This document shows, piece by piece, positions 1 through 11,509 of a stretch of DNA of 64,000 bases. Below the pieces are notes generated by a model. The model was given only the letters and a program-made list of their open reading frames with translations. It had not been told where the DNA came from and ran no database searches. Source of the DNA: Castor canadensis (lineage: Eukaryota > Chordata > Mammalia > Rodentia > Castoridae); contig NC_133396.1 of the NCBI RefSeq assembly GCF_047511655.1, positions 128,969,490-129,033,489 of the forward strand, in the 5' to 3' direction. Each line of letters begins with the position of its first letter. The first letter of the stretch is position 1. A program made the translations under genes and the position numbers.

Positions 1-1392
1 AGGTCACCCAGCCTCTCAGTGGTGGTCCCAGATTCTGATGCCCACACAGGACTGTTCGCACCCACCTGGCTGCAAGACATCTGCTCTGGAAGTTTTTAAA
101 ACCCCAGGACATTGCTAGCCTTTGACTCTGGGTGAGCCTCGGCCCCACGTGGAGCTGAAGTGCGGCAGTATTGACTCTAATCTAGAGGTGCCAGGAAGCC
201 CACCTGGTTGGGAGAGTCCCAGACCTTCCCCTGGATCCCTAAGGTGCTCAGACTCCGAGAGGCCTTCAAGACCCAGTATTGAAGGAGCCAGCCGGACTCA
301 GCAACCACTTCTCCATTAAAATTCTTCTGGCAGGAGAGGAGGGGATTTCCTGGAGAGAAAAGGGGGAGGAGACCACAAACAAGTGGGGGACAGCCAGGCT
401 CCTTGCGGGTAGGGTAGGGTGGGGACCTTGTCCAGGATCTTCAGCTGCTCAGCTGTCCCTCCTTGGCCACCTGGAGCTTCCAGGCATTCCTGACCCCCTG
501 CAGCTGCCCCTGGAGCAGTCCATGCCTGATGCTCCCCCGCCAAGCGCCTGCTCAGCTAATCTTTGGAGACACAGTGTTCTTTCCCACTGCCTCCTCCTCT
601 GCCACCCCGCGTGCCTCTGACCAACTGCTGGCACCTGTTTGCTGCCCAGGAAGCTCAGTCCTGGCCCCAGCATCACCCCCCAGGGACAGAGATAGCAGCT
701 GCTGCAGGTCCCCTTGGAATGTCCAGTGGCATCTGATAGGTGATGGTCAGGAGGGTGGCTCCCTACCCCAGCAAGGTGCTGACATGGGAGTTCAGGAAGA
801 ACTTGCCAACCATGAGATGGAAAGACCTGGTAAACTGACTGAGGAAGAAAGGGCCATACCTGCTCTGATCTCACTTAGGCAGGGCCCAGAGGTGGAGGCA
901 TGAGCCAGCAGGCTTCAAGGGCTTCCCTGAAAGTCCAGGGCTGTGGGGTGCCTTTGCTGGATTAGTAGGAAGTCACATTGCTTGCTTCCCAACCCAGGAC
1001 AAGACAACAGGTGCAGCACCTGCCTCCCTCCAGGGGGAACTAGAGAGCCGGCCAGACCCATCTGGAGTTTAAGAATGCCTGGGCTGCAGGGCAAATCCCA
1101 GTCTGGCAGGGTTGATGTGCCAAGGGAGTGCCCAGGATGCTTACCAGTTCACACCATGGAGGCCCTGGAACCTCTTGGCTCACAGCTTCCCGAGGGCCTT
1201 AAGAGATTTTGGGCCCTCAATCTCAGCAGTGACAGCTTTGCCCTTATCCGGAGGAAGTAACCTGATGGAACATACCCAGAAGCCCCCCTGCCTGGCCTGC
1301 AGCCCACACCTGCTGTCTCCTACCTCTGTCTCAGAGGACCCCACCCAGCTATCCCACTGCTGTGCTAAGCTTAGACTCTTGCTTTCATGCAG
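1..1392 (+). other. MYBPH: MYBPH intron (5' part of gene lies outside window)
   Basis: This stretch precedes the first recognisable MYBPH exon and ends in a normal acceptor (CAG at 1390-1392). I looked for the family's first fibronectin-III domain and the N-terminal Pro/Ala-rich region and found neither, so those exons should lie left of the window. No repeat family is obvious. Open frames here have no domain similarity and overlap on both strands, so I treat them as chance. Confidence 0.6.
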
Positions 1393-4300
1393 AGGCTCCC
1401 AAGATCCGTGTCCCCCGCCACCTTCGTCAGACCTACATCCGCCATGTGGGAGAGTCAGTCAACCTGCAAATCCCTTTCCAGGTGGGTATTCTTCCACCCA
1501 GGTAAGAGTCTGAGTGGAAAACAAGCCCATGCCAGTCTGAGGTGTGTCCAGGGACCCCCAGAAATGCCAGGTTCCCCACGAGGGTCTGCAAGGCCCCATC
1601 TAGATGGCCTCACCCTCCCTTAATGGTGCATACGTGACTCGTTGTGATGCTGTAGCCTGTGGACAGGCAGGTGGCCCCAGGACAGGCCAGATACCTGGAA
1701 GACATAGCTATGGGCAGCTCCTGTGCCTCCAGCCTGACTGCGTCTCCTGAGAAGGTCCAACGTGGCAGATTCCAATGGGCACACCTCCAGATGCCCCTGG
1801 AGTTGGGAGAATGTGGAGTGCCGCCACCTGCCTGCTACACTCACCCAAGGGCCCCTCTCTCAGGGGAAGCCTAAGCCTCAAGCCTCCTGGACCCACAATG
1901 GCCACGCCCTGGACAGCAAGCGGGTAAATGTGCGCACCGGGGACCAGGACTCCATCCTCTTCATCCGCTCAGCCCAGCGCTCTGACTCAGGCTGCTATGA
2001 GCTCACCCTGCGGCTGGAAGGCCTGGAGGTCAAGGCTACCGTTGACATCCTGGTTATTGGTACGGGGCCAGGAGAGAAAGGGCTGGCTCACCACAGACCC
2101 TAGGCTGATAACGGGTGGGGACAAGCTAAGGAAGCATGGCAGGGGCCAAATATTTGGTGTGGGAACTGTGTGGCAGATGTTCACGTCCCTTCCTGCTCTG
2201 GTCCTGCAGAGAAGCCAGGGCCCCCCAGAAGCATCAGGCTACTGGACGTCTGGGGTTGCAATGCTGCTCTTGAGTGGACTCCGCCCCAGGACACAGGCAA
2301 CACAGAGCTCCTGGGCTACACGGTGCAGAAGGCGGACAAAAAGACAGGGGTGAGGCCGGCTGGGAAACAGTGGGGTCTGGGAGGAAGGGGCCATGGAAGC
2401 CAGGAAAGCCTCCCTCACCAAGGGGCTCAGGACTGACTTCCAGTCCAACTACTGCCAAGCAGTCGGCCTTGGCAAGACTTCCCTCTCTGCACCTCAGTTT
2501 CCTCCTGAAGTCTGCAAAGGGGCTGCACTGGACCCTATGGGCCTTTCAAGGTCTGGAGCTGTGTTTCTGGAACCTTGATATGCATACAGATCACCTGGGA
2601 ATCTTGCTAAATGCAGATTCTTCAGATGCAACAGGTCGGGACTGAGGGCTGGGTGCCTGCATTTTTAAGGAGCGCCCAGGTAATGCTGAGTTCACACATC
2701 TGCCAGCCATGCTTTGAGCCTCTCAGAGAGCTCACCTGAGTGACCCAGGAGCCCTTTCTCCCACTTCCAAGTCCCCTGGGCCCAAAGCCGAATGGTTCAG
2801 CCTCCTGGGGTTGGGAGCATAGAGTGAGCTCCTCTGAGGAGGGGGCTACAGGGTGAGCACGGAAGGTGAGAGCCGAGGGAGTGACCGGGCCAGAGTTCCC
2901 ACAGCAATGGTTCACAGTGCTGGAGCGCTACCACCCCACCACCTGCACCATCTCAGACCTCATCATTGGCAACTCATACTCATTCCGAGTCTTCTCAGAA
3001 AACCTGTGTGGCCTCAGTGACTCAGCCACCACCACCAAGGAGCTGGCCCACATCCAGAAGGCAGGTAGGTTTGGGCCTAGGTGGGAAACCAGGCATACTG
3101 AGTCTGACTCCACACTGTCTCCATGTCTTCCTCAATGTCCCCACGTCCCTCTCTCTCTGGGCTTTTCCTGGGTGCCTGCTCCCTGGAACATTTGCTGCCT
3201 CACCTCCCACTCCACAGCTAAGCATGTGTGTGTATACATGTACACACACACACACACACACACACAGACGGTAAGGTATTGCGTGTGGCTGATTGATTTT
3301 GACAAACACATCAGAGCAAACCCATGCAAATGAACGATGTCCCCAGGAGGCTGTGTGCTTATTCTGAAAATATGAAGATGTATGTGACTGCCACCATTAG
3401 GTCTCATTTGCAGTGTCCCCAGGCACCACCCTGAAGGGCACCATGTGTGTGACAGGTAGACTGGCAAGTGCGTAAAAGCGCAAGTTTCCCTTTGCAGAAG
3501 AGAACATCACGTAGACTGCAGGAAAGATGCAAGACTAACTGCCTCCAACAGGCACCTGACCTTCTCACATCAAATGCTTAAATTAGACCTTCTCTCTGTC
3601 ACCTGTGTGTCCAATGGTCTATGTGGACTCTGAAAAATTGTACTCTTTAACACCAATTGCACAGCCTTAAGAAGAAATTTTTGTTTAAAAAAGAAAAGCC
3701 AGTTTGGTCCTCAAAGACAAACAGAAATGTTTGTCCAAGTTGCCAGGTTCCACCTGAAACGTTCCTCTCATTGCCTTGGTTTTCCTGAGCACTCTTTTTT
3801 TGTGCTCACTGCCCCAACCTGTATCTGCTCAGCTTTCCTTGGCCTCTTTGGGAGGCCTTTTTCCTTCCAAAGCTGTTAGAAGAGGTCAGTCTTCTGAGGT
3901 CCCCTCCACTCCTGTAACATCAATTCTCTCCTGACCCAGATATTGCTGCCAAACCAAAAGGGTTTATTGAGAGAGACTTCTCAGAAGCCCCCTCGTTTAC
4001 CCAGCCGCTGGCTGACCACACCTCCACCCCTGGCTACAGCACTCAGCTGTTTTGCAGTGTCCGAGCATCACCCAAGGTGAGGAGCCTCTGGACAGGTGGG
4101 GATGAATCAGCCCAGCATCGCACATAGGCCTGAAGATGGCCCTGGAAAGCCTAGGCCAGGACTACATCCTCCCCTGACTATGCCTCCTCTGACTGTGCCT
4201 CCTCTGACTGTGCCTCCAGCCCAAGATCATCTGGATGAAAAACAAGATGGACATCCAGGGTGATCCCAAGTACCGTGCCCTGTCTGAGCAAGGGATCTGC

Positions 4301-4683
4301 ACCCTGGAAATCCGGAAACCTAGCCCCTTTGATTCCGGGGTCTACACCTGCAAAGCCATCAATGTGCTAGGGGAGGCATCTGTGGACTGCCGGCTGGAGG
4401 TCAAAGGTGAGGGTTTGAGGAGGGTCACTCTCCAGGTACCCTGCTGTGGTGGGAGGACAGAAGTCCCCCTCCATACCTTTGGAGCTGAACTCGATGTAGT
4501 TGAGAATCAAAAATTAAAGCAGGAAAGGAGGGGTAGTGAGGATCAAGGTCAGCCTGAGTGGATGATTGTCCAAGTGAGAAGACAGCCCATTGGGATGGTG
4601 GGTGACCTTGAACCTTGTGTTCCCTCCCCTCTTCCTCCAAGCTCTAACCTGCAGGCTCTCTTCCAGCCTCAGCCACACACTGA
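1393..4683 (+). CDS. MYBPH: Myosin-binding protein H, 3' coding exons (partial)
   Basis: MyBP-H is a thick-filament protein of striated muscle related to the C-terminal domains of myosin-binding protein C. Coding exons read as 1393-1481, 1864-2059, 2210-2349, 2905-3064, 3940-4076, 4220-4406 and 4667-4683, all with AG acceptors and GT donors and with compatible phases (926 nt, about 307 residues and a TGA at 4681-4683). In order they encode an Ig-like domain (starts [12 protein letters not shown], contains the D-S-G-x-Y turn), a fibronectin-III domain ([15 protein letters not shown] ... [12 protein letters not shown]) and a C-terminal Ig domain with Cys/Trp core and DSGVYTCKA. The human protein is 477 residues, so about 170 N-terminal residues, including the first FN3, are missing to the left. 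No frameshift or stop is seen. In the first Ig domain the turn reads DSGCY, where I recall Arg in human. Confidence 0.95.
2555..2700 (+). repeat. MER5-like DNA transposon relic
   Basis: Located in the MYBPH intron between 2349 and 2905. The words CAGATCACCTGGGAATCTTG, AAATGCAGATTC and a later CCCAGGTAATGCTGA follow the hAT-Charlie MER5 pattern. Family assignment is from memory of the consensus and limits are approximate. Confidence 0.55.
3065..3939 (+). other. MYBPH: MYBPH intron with a CA microsatellite
   Basis: Intron between the FN3 and last Ig exons. It holds a short perfect (CA)n run at about 3241-3267. The A/T-richer sequence from 3280 to 3700 might be an old interspersed repeat, but I could not assign it. 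No other exon is supported. Confidence 0.6.
4175..4219 (+). repeat. MYBPH: Three tandem 15-bp units forming a splice acceptor region
   Basis: Three copies of TGACTGTGCCTCCTC (first with A for G, last ending CCAG) run without gap and end exactly at the AG acceptor of the exon starting at 4220. Each copy carries a branch-point-like CTGAC and a short pyrimidine tract, so the 3' splice region has three possible branch sites. Confidence 0.85.
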
Positions 4684-4717
4684 AGAGCAACAACCAGAAG
4701 CTGGGATGAGGAAATAA

Positions 4718-5188
4718 GTAAGTGGCTGGAGCTACTCCTGTTTCCTCTGGGTGCTACATGAGAACAGAAAGGAGGTTGGGAGCAGGAGGGTGGGGGTAGG
4801 AAGGGAAGGTTCAAATCTGCAGCCACCAGCAATTATCGTGCGTATCTAGAGTTGCAGTGACTTTGCAGGGTTGGGTAGTACCAGTAAGGTTATGGGAATT
4901 TGCTTTGGACCTGATTTCTCATCAGAAGAGGGGACTACAGCCCCTGCCCTGTCTTCCTTCCTTTGATGGCTCTGAGGCTCTGAACGAGCCAGGAAGTTTC
5001 TAGGACTGTGGAAAGCAATGCTCAGCCTTGGGCATTGGGCCTGAGGGAGGGTAGCCTGGCATGTGGCTGAGTTCGGCCACACTCCAGGGCTCAGGAGCGT
5101 ATTCTCTGCCAGGTCCTGCAGGCCTGAGGCCTTGGGCCCCAAGCTCAAAATCTAGCTCCACAGTTGCCTGAGACCTGCATCTCCATAG
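4718..5188 (+). other. MYBPH: Last MYBPH intron (within 3' UTR)
   Basis: A strong donor (ATAA|GTAAGT, GT at 4718) follows the stop codon by 34 nt, and an acceptor-like CTCCATAG ends at 5188. The inferred intron would lie wholly in the 3' UTR. No repeat or exon is recognised inside. Confidence 0.5.
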
Positions 5189-5390
5189 CAACAGCTGATG
5201 GAACTGCTTCTGGTACCTGCTGGCCTCCTTCCACCAGAGGCTGGAGTTCAGAACCCAGGAGTGGGCTTGGCAGGCCCCAGGCCAGGCCTCCTGGGTCCAA
5301 GGGGCCCTGAAAGATGCAGGGATTGGAGAGCCCTACAGAGTTGTGTGCTGAGTGAGAAGCACTCAAATAAAGGTGTGTGGTGTTACACGG
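5189..5390 (+). other. MYBPH: Probable non-coding last exon and poly(A) signal of MYBPH
   Basis: Starts after the acceptor-like AG at 5187-5188. AATAAA at 5366-5371 is followed by a GT-rich stretch (GGTGTGTGGTGTT), as expected for a poly(A) site, so the transcript should end near 5385-5395. A terminal exon lying entirely in the 3' UTR is inferred here from the donor at 4718; there is no transcript evidence. Confidence 0.6.
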
Positions 5391-5719
5391 TGGGGTCTCT
5401 GTGGGAGAGTGTGTCTCATTGTGAAGGGCGTTTGAACGTGCCACCGTGAGGAAGGTGCCAGTGGGAGGAGTCTCAAGAGGTCATGGGGCACTATCTGGAC
5501 ATGGACATGGTCTGGATCTTGTTTTCTGATTCAGAGTTTGCCACCCCAAGTGGGTAACTATAGCAACAGACACACCTTCCCTGGAACCCTCCTTGCTCTG
5601 ACCGCCTCCACATCCCCACTCCCAGCTTCTCCCAACCCCCCTCACCTCCCACCATTGTGTCTTCTCTGGTGAGGCTGACTTATTGCCTCAGTGGTGGGGG
5701 TGGATGCCAATGGTGTGCT
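5391..5719. other. Short intergenic gap between convergent genes
   Basis: About 330 bp separate the inferred MYBPH and ADORA1 poly(A) sites. No gene or repeat is recognised. The spacing is short enough that read-through transcripts of the two genes would overlap. Confidence 0.5.
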
Positions 5720-7036
5720 CGACATGAGGGTTCACAGTCTTTTATTAGTCACATGGACCCCTGTTGGAAAGCAGGGCTATCCCACCTCACACAGAGGGAA
5801 AAGCCTACAATCAAGGTCTGGAGTCGATATTCATATTTGGCACCTCCCTCCCCAGCCTGCCTTCCACACTGAGACTCCAGGCTCAACAGGGGGCAGGGTG
5901 GTTCCAACCCAGACCCCTAAAGGCCTCGATGCTGTCTGCAGCAGAGCTCCTGAAGCCCCTGAAAACTGAGTTTAATACCAAGGGTATTTAAGGTATTTAA
6001 ATGCCGGTGAGACCCTCCCCACACTCTCTGGAGGGTGGTCTCCTCTGACCTACCATACCCACCCTAGGAATGCCTGCAGTCAATCCTTGACCTAACAGGC
6101 AGTGGAGATACTCCCAAGGGTTGGCAGTTCTGAGGCTGTCTTCTGATTCAGACCCAGCAGCAGCAAAAATGGTGTCACTTGGGAGAGTCCAGGCCTGTCA
6201 CTGGGAGCTGGTGGAGCTTGGTGGTGCAGGTGACAGAAAGTTACACCCAGGCTGCTTAGAAGCCCAGTGCGGGTGCTGCCCCCTGGTGTCTGTTTGAGGC
6301 CAGCACTTACTACACTACACTCATTCCCCAGGGCTTGGAGTCCCCACTGAGAGTCCAAGAGCTAGGAGAAAATAAAGCCAATATGAAAAACGATCTCTGG
6401 ACCCAGAGTCTAGTCCCTGCCTTTCCCAAGCATAATTCTGGGATGTCCAGGGCAAGGTGAGCAGGCGTCATAGTGCCTGCATGGTCAGGGACTCAGAATT
6501 CTTTGAGGTGGGAACTGAGGCTTGTTTCCTGTCCCTTTGCGGTTCCTGGCCACTTGCTCTTACAGAACAGCATAAAGAAAGGCCTGGATACACTCTGTCT
6601 CCTCTCCTTAAGCTTGGTCCCTGGGCTATGCCACCAACATCTAAAAAGAAGATTCCACTGTCTTACTTCAAGAGCCCGTGCATCCTCTCCTGCCTTGATG
6701 GCTCCTCCACAGCCCACCCTGAAGCACTAGACTGCTCATGAGCTGGCCAGGCAGGTCAACAATAAGGTGCGGCTCAAGATACTTTTCCTTCACCTCAGAG
6801 CACCTGGTGCCTTCCCCATTGCCTGCCCACTCAGAGCTCTTCCAGGTCTCCAAGGTACAAGGAAGTTAGCTCCTTATAGAGGGGCCCCTGCTCCATGGGC
6901 ATCTCTTTAGAACCTCCCCAGTGCCCACACCCACAGCCCAACTGGGGAAGGCTCAGGAAGACCAGTGGGACAGTGGGGACATGAGGGCCAGGCTGACAAC
7001 CGCTGGAGGAGGGCTGATGGGAGCAGAAGGCAGAGT
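5720..7036 (-). other. ADORA1: ADORA1 3' UTR (inferred) with poly(A) signal
   Basis: The first AATAAA on the - strand downstream of the ADORA1 stop is at 5746-5741, which would give a 3' UTR of about 1.3 kb. I found no other reading frame here with family similarity. The 3' limit is inferred from this hexamer only, and other poly(A) sites are possible. Confidence 0.55.
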
Positions 7037-7676
7037 CTAGTCATCAGCCTTCTCTTCAGGGAGATCATCGTCGATGGGGGGTTCCGGCCGACAACGGAAA
7101 TGGTCATTCCAGATCTTCAGGAAGGTGACTCGGAACTTGTGGATACGAAAGGCATAGACGATGGGGTTCATGGCTGAGTTGCCGTGCGTGAGGAAGATGG
7201 CAATGTAGATGAGGATGCTGGGCTTCTGGCAGGTGGGGCAGAAGAGGGTGATGCAGTTCAAGATGTGCAGTGGCAGCCAGCTGAGGGCAAAGAGGAAGAG
7301 GATGAGGGCTAGTGACTTGGCAATCTTCAGCTCCTTCCCGTAATACTTCTGTGGGTCACCGGAGGAGGCTGACACCTTCTTGTTGAGTTGCTTGCGGATC
7401 AGGTAGAAGACCTCCAGGTAGATGAGGACCATGAGGAGCAGGGGTGGCAGCACCCAGACGAAGAAGTTGAAGTAGACCATGTACTCCATGCTGATGACCT
7501 TCTCAAACTCGCACTTGATCACGGGCTCCCCGACACTGCCATTGGCCACCCAGGCCCGCTCCACCTCACTCAGATTATTCCAGCCAAACATAGGTGTCAG
7601 GCCCACTATGAGGGAGAGAATCCAGCAGCCAGCGATGGCTACAGCTGCCCTCCGAGGGGTCACCACTGTCTTGTAC
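7037..7676 (-). CDS. ADORA1: Adenosine A1 receptor, second coding exon
   Basis: Encodes residues 114 (split codon) to 326 of the Gi-coupled adenosine A1 receptor, a class A GPCR of the plasma membrane, prominent in brain, heart and kidney. The exon begins after a CAG acceptor (complement of 7679-7677), with one base completing an Arg codon (AG|G), and ends at TAG (7039-7037). It covers TM4, extracellular loop 2 with the FEKV segment (Phe171/Glu172 in human numbering), TM5, the basic third loop, TM6 ([12 protein letters not shown], with Trp247, His251, Asn254) and TM7 ([13 protein letters not shown], with Thr277, His278 and the NPxxY motif), then a short tail. Position 270 is Ile here, Thr in human. 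The frame is intact and the total of 326 residues equals the human length. MYBPH converges on it from the left, as in human 1q32.1. Confidence 0.98.
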
Positions 7677-7962
7677 CTGCGGGAGAGGAGGACAAGGTGT
7701 AAAGAGTTGCCTCTCACTGCCAAGAAGGCCCCTCTGAGGCTCACAGGCCTCAAAATGAGGCTGCCTCCCCGACTGGGGCCCAGAGAGTCTGTGGGAGGGT
7801 GTGTTCCTTTTACCCAAAGGCGAAATCTTCAGGACCTAAAATTTAGGGCAGTGCTTGGCAAGCACTCATTTCTCCTACAGAAGAAGGCAATCTTGATTAA
7901 TGATAAAAATATTAACAGAAAATAACAAAGGACCTCCTTTAGGAGTTTTAAGAAAATGCCCA

Positions 7963-8270
7963 GGGTTGGGGGCATGGCTCAAGCGGTAGAGCACCTGCCT
8001 AGCAAGCATAAGGCCTTGAGTTCAAACCCCAGTACTGCCAAAAAAAAAAAAAAAGAAAGAAAAAATGGTCAGGGGCTGGGCATAGTCACACATGTCCATC
8101 CATAATCCCAGCTACTCAGGAGCTGGAGGTAGAAGGATCTCAGTAAAAGCATGACATCCTACATGAAAAACAAAATTAAAAAGCAAAAGGACTGGGGGTA
8201 GTAGAATGCTTGCCTAGCAAGATGGACACCTGAGTTTAATCCCTAATACCGTAGAAAAAAAGAGAAGGAA
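7963..8270 (+). repeat. ID-type SINE followed by a decayed B1-dID SINE
   Basis: The first copy (7963-8066) has the tRNA-like part GGCTCAAGCGGTAGAGCACC, CCTAGCAAGC and GTTCAAACCCCAG, and an A-rich tail. The second (8069-8270) has a B1-like start (TCCCAGCTACTCAGGAG), an ID-like right half and another A-rich tail. Both are typical of this window's rodent SINE family. Confidence 0.85.
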
Positions 8271-8369
8271 GGAATGGAGGGAGGGAGAAAGTGACCAAAG
8301 TACAAACTGCTCCCACGTGCTCAGCACATCCCCACTGGTTTTCTTGTCATTGCTTCATGACAGCCCCTG

Positions 8370-8490
8370 TGGGGTGGGACAGCACTGTCAGGATGAGGAC
8401 TGCCCAGTTTACAGATGAGAAACCAGGTTGGAAGTGGCCAGGAAATCTGCCCAAGACCACGCAGAAGGTGGCAGCATTGATCTGTGTTTC
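8370..8490 (+). repeat. MIR relic
   Basis: Words TTTACAGATGAGAAACCAG and CTGCCCAAGACCACGCAG follow the MIR core and 3' pattern (fraction of bases in tissue-specific retention not assessed). Ancient tRNA-derived SINE; limits approximate. Confidence 0.55.
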
Positions 8491-8501
8491 CTAACGGGCC
8501 T

Positions 8502-8540
8502 ACACCCCAAAACAGCCCTTCACCCCAAAACAGCCCTTCA
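8502..8540 (+). repeat. Direct duplication of an 18-bp unit
   Basis: CCCCAAAACAGCCCTTCA occurs twice back to back. A small local duplication in the ADORA1 intron with no function proposed. Confidence 0.85.
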
Positions 8541-9819
8541 GTTAAGGCTGTGACAACGCTGTCACAGAATCATTCCTACCTCCCCTTCTTTTGGTTCTGT
8601 CCCTTGTTTCCTGCCAGCACCCCATCTCCTCTCTCCATCCTGACCTCCCATTCTCCTTCCAGTCACTGTACAGTACTCCTGTCCTAAGGGGCTGGCCTCA
8701 AGACCCAGCTCTGCAACCCTGCGCTAATTGAGAATGATTCTCAGAAAGGAAACATGTTCGCGGAGCATCTGCTAACATGCTAGGAGCTCTCCCTTGCTCG
8801 CTCACGCATGTCGCTCACACGTTCCTTACTCAGCAAAGATTCCTTGAGCGCATTCTGTGCTGGGCATAGCTCTCTGGGTTGGGAACGAGATAAAAGGGCT
8901 CTGCCTCTATGCGCTGTGCATTTTGGGTGAAGAGACCAATAAGACAAAAGTAAGGAAATAAACAAGACAACTTCACACCATGATGTGTTTCTTAAAGGAA
9001 ACAAACAGGATGATGTCAAGGGACAGAGTTTTCCAACCTTTTTCACAGATGAAAACACTTGGGTGAGACAAGGCTTGCTGAGGATCAGGGGTTTTAATAT
9101 CTCAGTGGCGGGGGGAGGTTCCCTGCTTCCCTTTAAGCCAATCCAGTCAACAGCCGGCCATAGTGTCCTCTGCCCACACACTGGCCTTGGAGCAAGTGCC
9201 AGGGCTGGGGCCCGCCCCGCACTGTGCTGAGGAGCTGGCTGAGCGGGCGCCTCTTGCCCAGTTGTTATTTTCCAATGCAGCTTCTGGGAGGGAGCAGTAA
9301 ACAGCTCCTGAGGCCTGGGGTGTGCACGGGGGCCTCCAGCTATTTTCTTCTGTCCTGTGCCTGTAGAATCTGCAGCTTTCTCCTTCTCAGCAATGATGCT
9401 TAAGGTCTCTCTCACCTGGGCAGTAATCCCTCTAGACCCCTTACCATTCATCAAAGCCCACCTGCTCCTTGCAGGCTATGGGGATGAAAAGGGGGACCAT
9501 TTGAAGGGTAGGAGAAAACCAGACACCTTTCCCTGCCCCTTCCAGAAGACAAGCACTGGAAGGGACATTTAGGACCACATATCCAATCTCTTCATGATTT
9601 CAATGGAAAAACTGAGGACCCTACATGATTTGCCACACATTCAGAGTACCACCTCCTCCCCTACTCTGTGATCTTAGGATCCTGTGTCCCTAAACTACCA
9701 AGGGTCCTTATTGCTGACTGGTTCCCTTATGCCTGTTCGCTTTCCCTCCCTTCCTATCCTCAACACAATGGCCAGCCTGGTGCATCCTCTGCAAGTCGGA
9801 AGAATGTGGGCCCCAGGTC

Positions 9820-9920
9820 AGCCGTGTGCTAACTCAATTCTTCCTCTGTCAAATGAGCCCTACTTCAGAGGGCGAGGATGGAATGAGATAATATGTGCAA
9901 ATGCTCTGTAACACCCTATC
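9820..9920 (+). repeat. MIR relic
   Basis: CTTCCTCTGTCAAATGAG followed by GGATGGAATGAGATAATA resembles the MIR 3' half. Weakly preserved. Confidence 0.5.
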
Positions 9921-11112
9921 CATATTCCATAGCCTGAGCTCATACCCCTCCAAAGTCTAGACAAACAGGCACCTGGAACAACCCCAGTGTTTCAAGGTCC
10001 TCAGCAAACACAGCCTAAAACATTTGAAACATCTGGCTCAGGTCTGGTCCCTGATGACCTCAGACTGTCCCTCTCATGTCCCCCCAGATACAGGGGGATG
10101 GGAAACAGCTCTGGGCACAAGTCTAAGGAAAAGATCAAGGGAACGTAGATCATTCTGTGGGATATCCATCCCTGAGGAGGTGGTTCCAGGTCCCCAAGGT
10201 GAACCTCTACAGGACCAAAAGTGGGGCCAATGGCTCTGTCCCCACCACTGCCCATAGTATCTTTCATTAGATCCCATCCGTGGTTTACAAAGCCCTTCCA
10301 CAGTCACGTCTCAGGTGATCCCACAATCACACTGAGGGACTGCAGCTGATAATGGAGTCCCCACAGCTCAGATTAGGAAATTCACTGGCCCAGGCCTCCT
10401 GACAACCAGCCCAGTTCCCTTTCAGGGCCCGGGTGACCGATGACAGGTCAATTTGGAATATCCCTTCCCTAAGAGCTTTAAAAGGGGCACGGCTGGGCCC
10501 TGTTCTAGGACAGTACCACCCGAGATGGGGGTGGACCAGGTGACCTCTAGTGTTGCTGCCATCCAGCCTGAGAATCAGGGGTCTAGCCCAAGACCCACAT
10601 CTGGGCAGTGCTGATCTATAGATGGAGGGGAGATGGACACTGACAGATGGGAGAGAGAGGTGGCCACTTGTAGCAGGAAAAGTGCCTACCTCCCCCCTCC
10701 ATCCCTCTTTCCCTTCCTCACTGCCCTGGAGCCCCGAGGTTAAAGCTTTTCTGAGGCTCCTCCAGGACTGGGTTCCAGCCGACCCTGCCACACAGGGTAT
10801 CAGTTCTCATCTGTTTTTCTTGCTATTTTCTCCTTGGTGGGAAAGGCTGCACCCAGGACCTTGGCTGGGGTGCGGCAGGCTCTCATAGGAGGGCTGCCTC
10901 CCTGGGCCAGGAGAGGCACTCACCTCTCCTTATGCATGGGAAAGGGAGACCCAGGCACTCATAGGGTGGGGACATGGAAGGTGCCTGGGAGCTGCAATGA
11001 GAATAAGCCAGAGAAATGGCTGTCCTCAGCAGCGTGCTGTCCAACAACTAAGACACGAAAACACCAAATCTGTCCACAGGCAAGCAGAGCAGACAGCTCC
11101 ATAAAGATATAA

Positions 11113-11330
11113 CTGGGGCTGGCGGATGACTCAAGTGGTAAAGCACCTGCCTAGCAAGAGTGAGGCCCTGAGTTCAAGCCCCAGTTCCACCAAAAACAAA
11201 ATAAAACAAAAATTCCTGGAAAGTTTTATCTTATAATTCCAGCATTCAGGAGGTTGAGGCAGGAGGATGGTGAGTTGGATCCTAACTGGAAGATCTAACT
11301 GAAAGGACCAGGGCAAGCCCACACCTCCAG
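11113..11330 (+). repeat. ID-type SINE plus a B1-like fragment
   Basis: GACTCAAGTGGTAAAGCACC, CCTAGCAAGAGTGAGG and GTTCAAGCCCCAG mark the ID-like copy (to about 11210). A B1-like piece (CCAGCATTCAGGAGGTTGAG) follows to roughly 11330. Confidence 0.8.
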
Positions 11331-11509
11331 TATCTCTTTCAGTATACAGAGAATCCTGACACTACTGGGACCCTCCTTTGGGTTAAGAGTCACTCTCTCA
11401 ATGTGGTATTTTTGAACATCAAGGTAACACTAACTCCAAATATGAATTAGTGGGTTTCTTCTTGATAATGATACCATGAAAAGCTAAGGTCTACAAGACT
11501 GTGTCCAAG

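Noticed and set aside
449-903. Overlapping open frames of 141-146 codons on both strands
   Set aside because: No domain or family similarity, mutual overlap on opposite strands, and position in a MYBPH intron. They reflect G/C-rich composition.
7388-7925. + strand frames of 104 and 148 codons
   Set aside because: They are shadows of the ADORA1 exon on the - strand.
7963-8066. tRNA gene
   Set aside because: The A/B-box-like words belong to the tRNA-derived half of a SINE. There is no complete cloverleaf, and about twenty similar copies occur.
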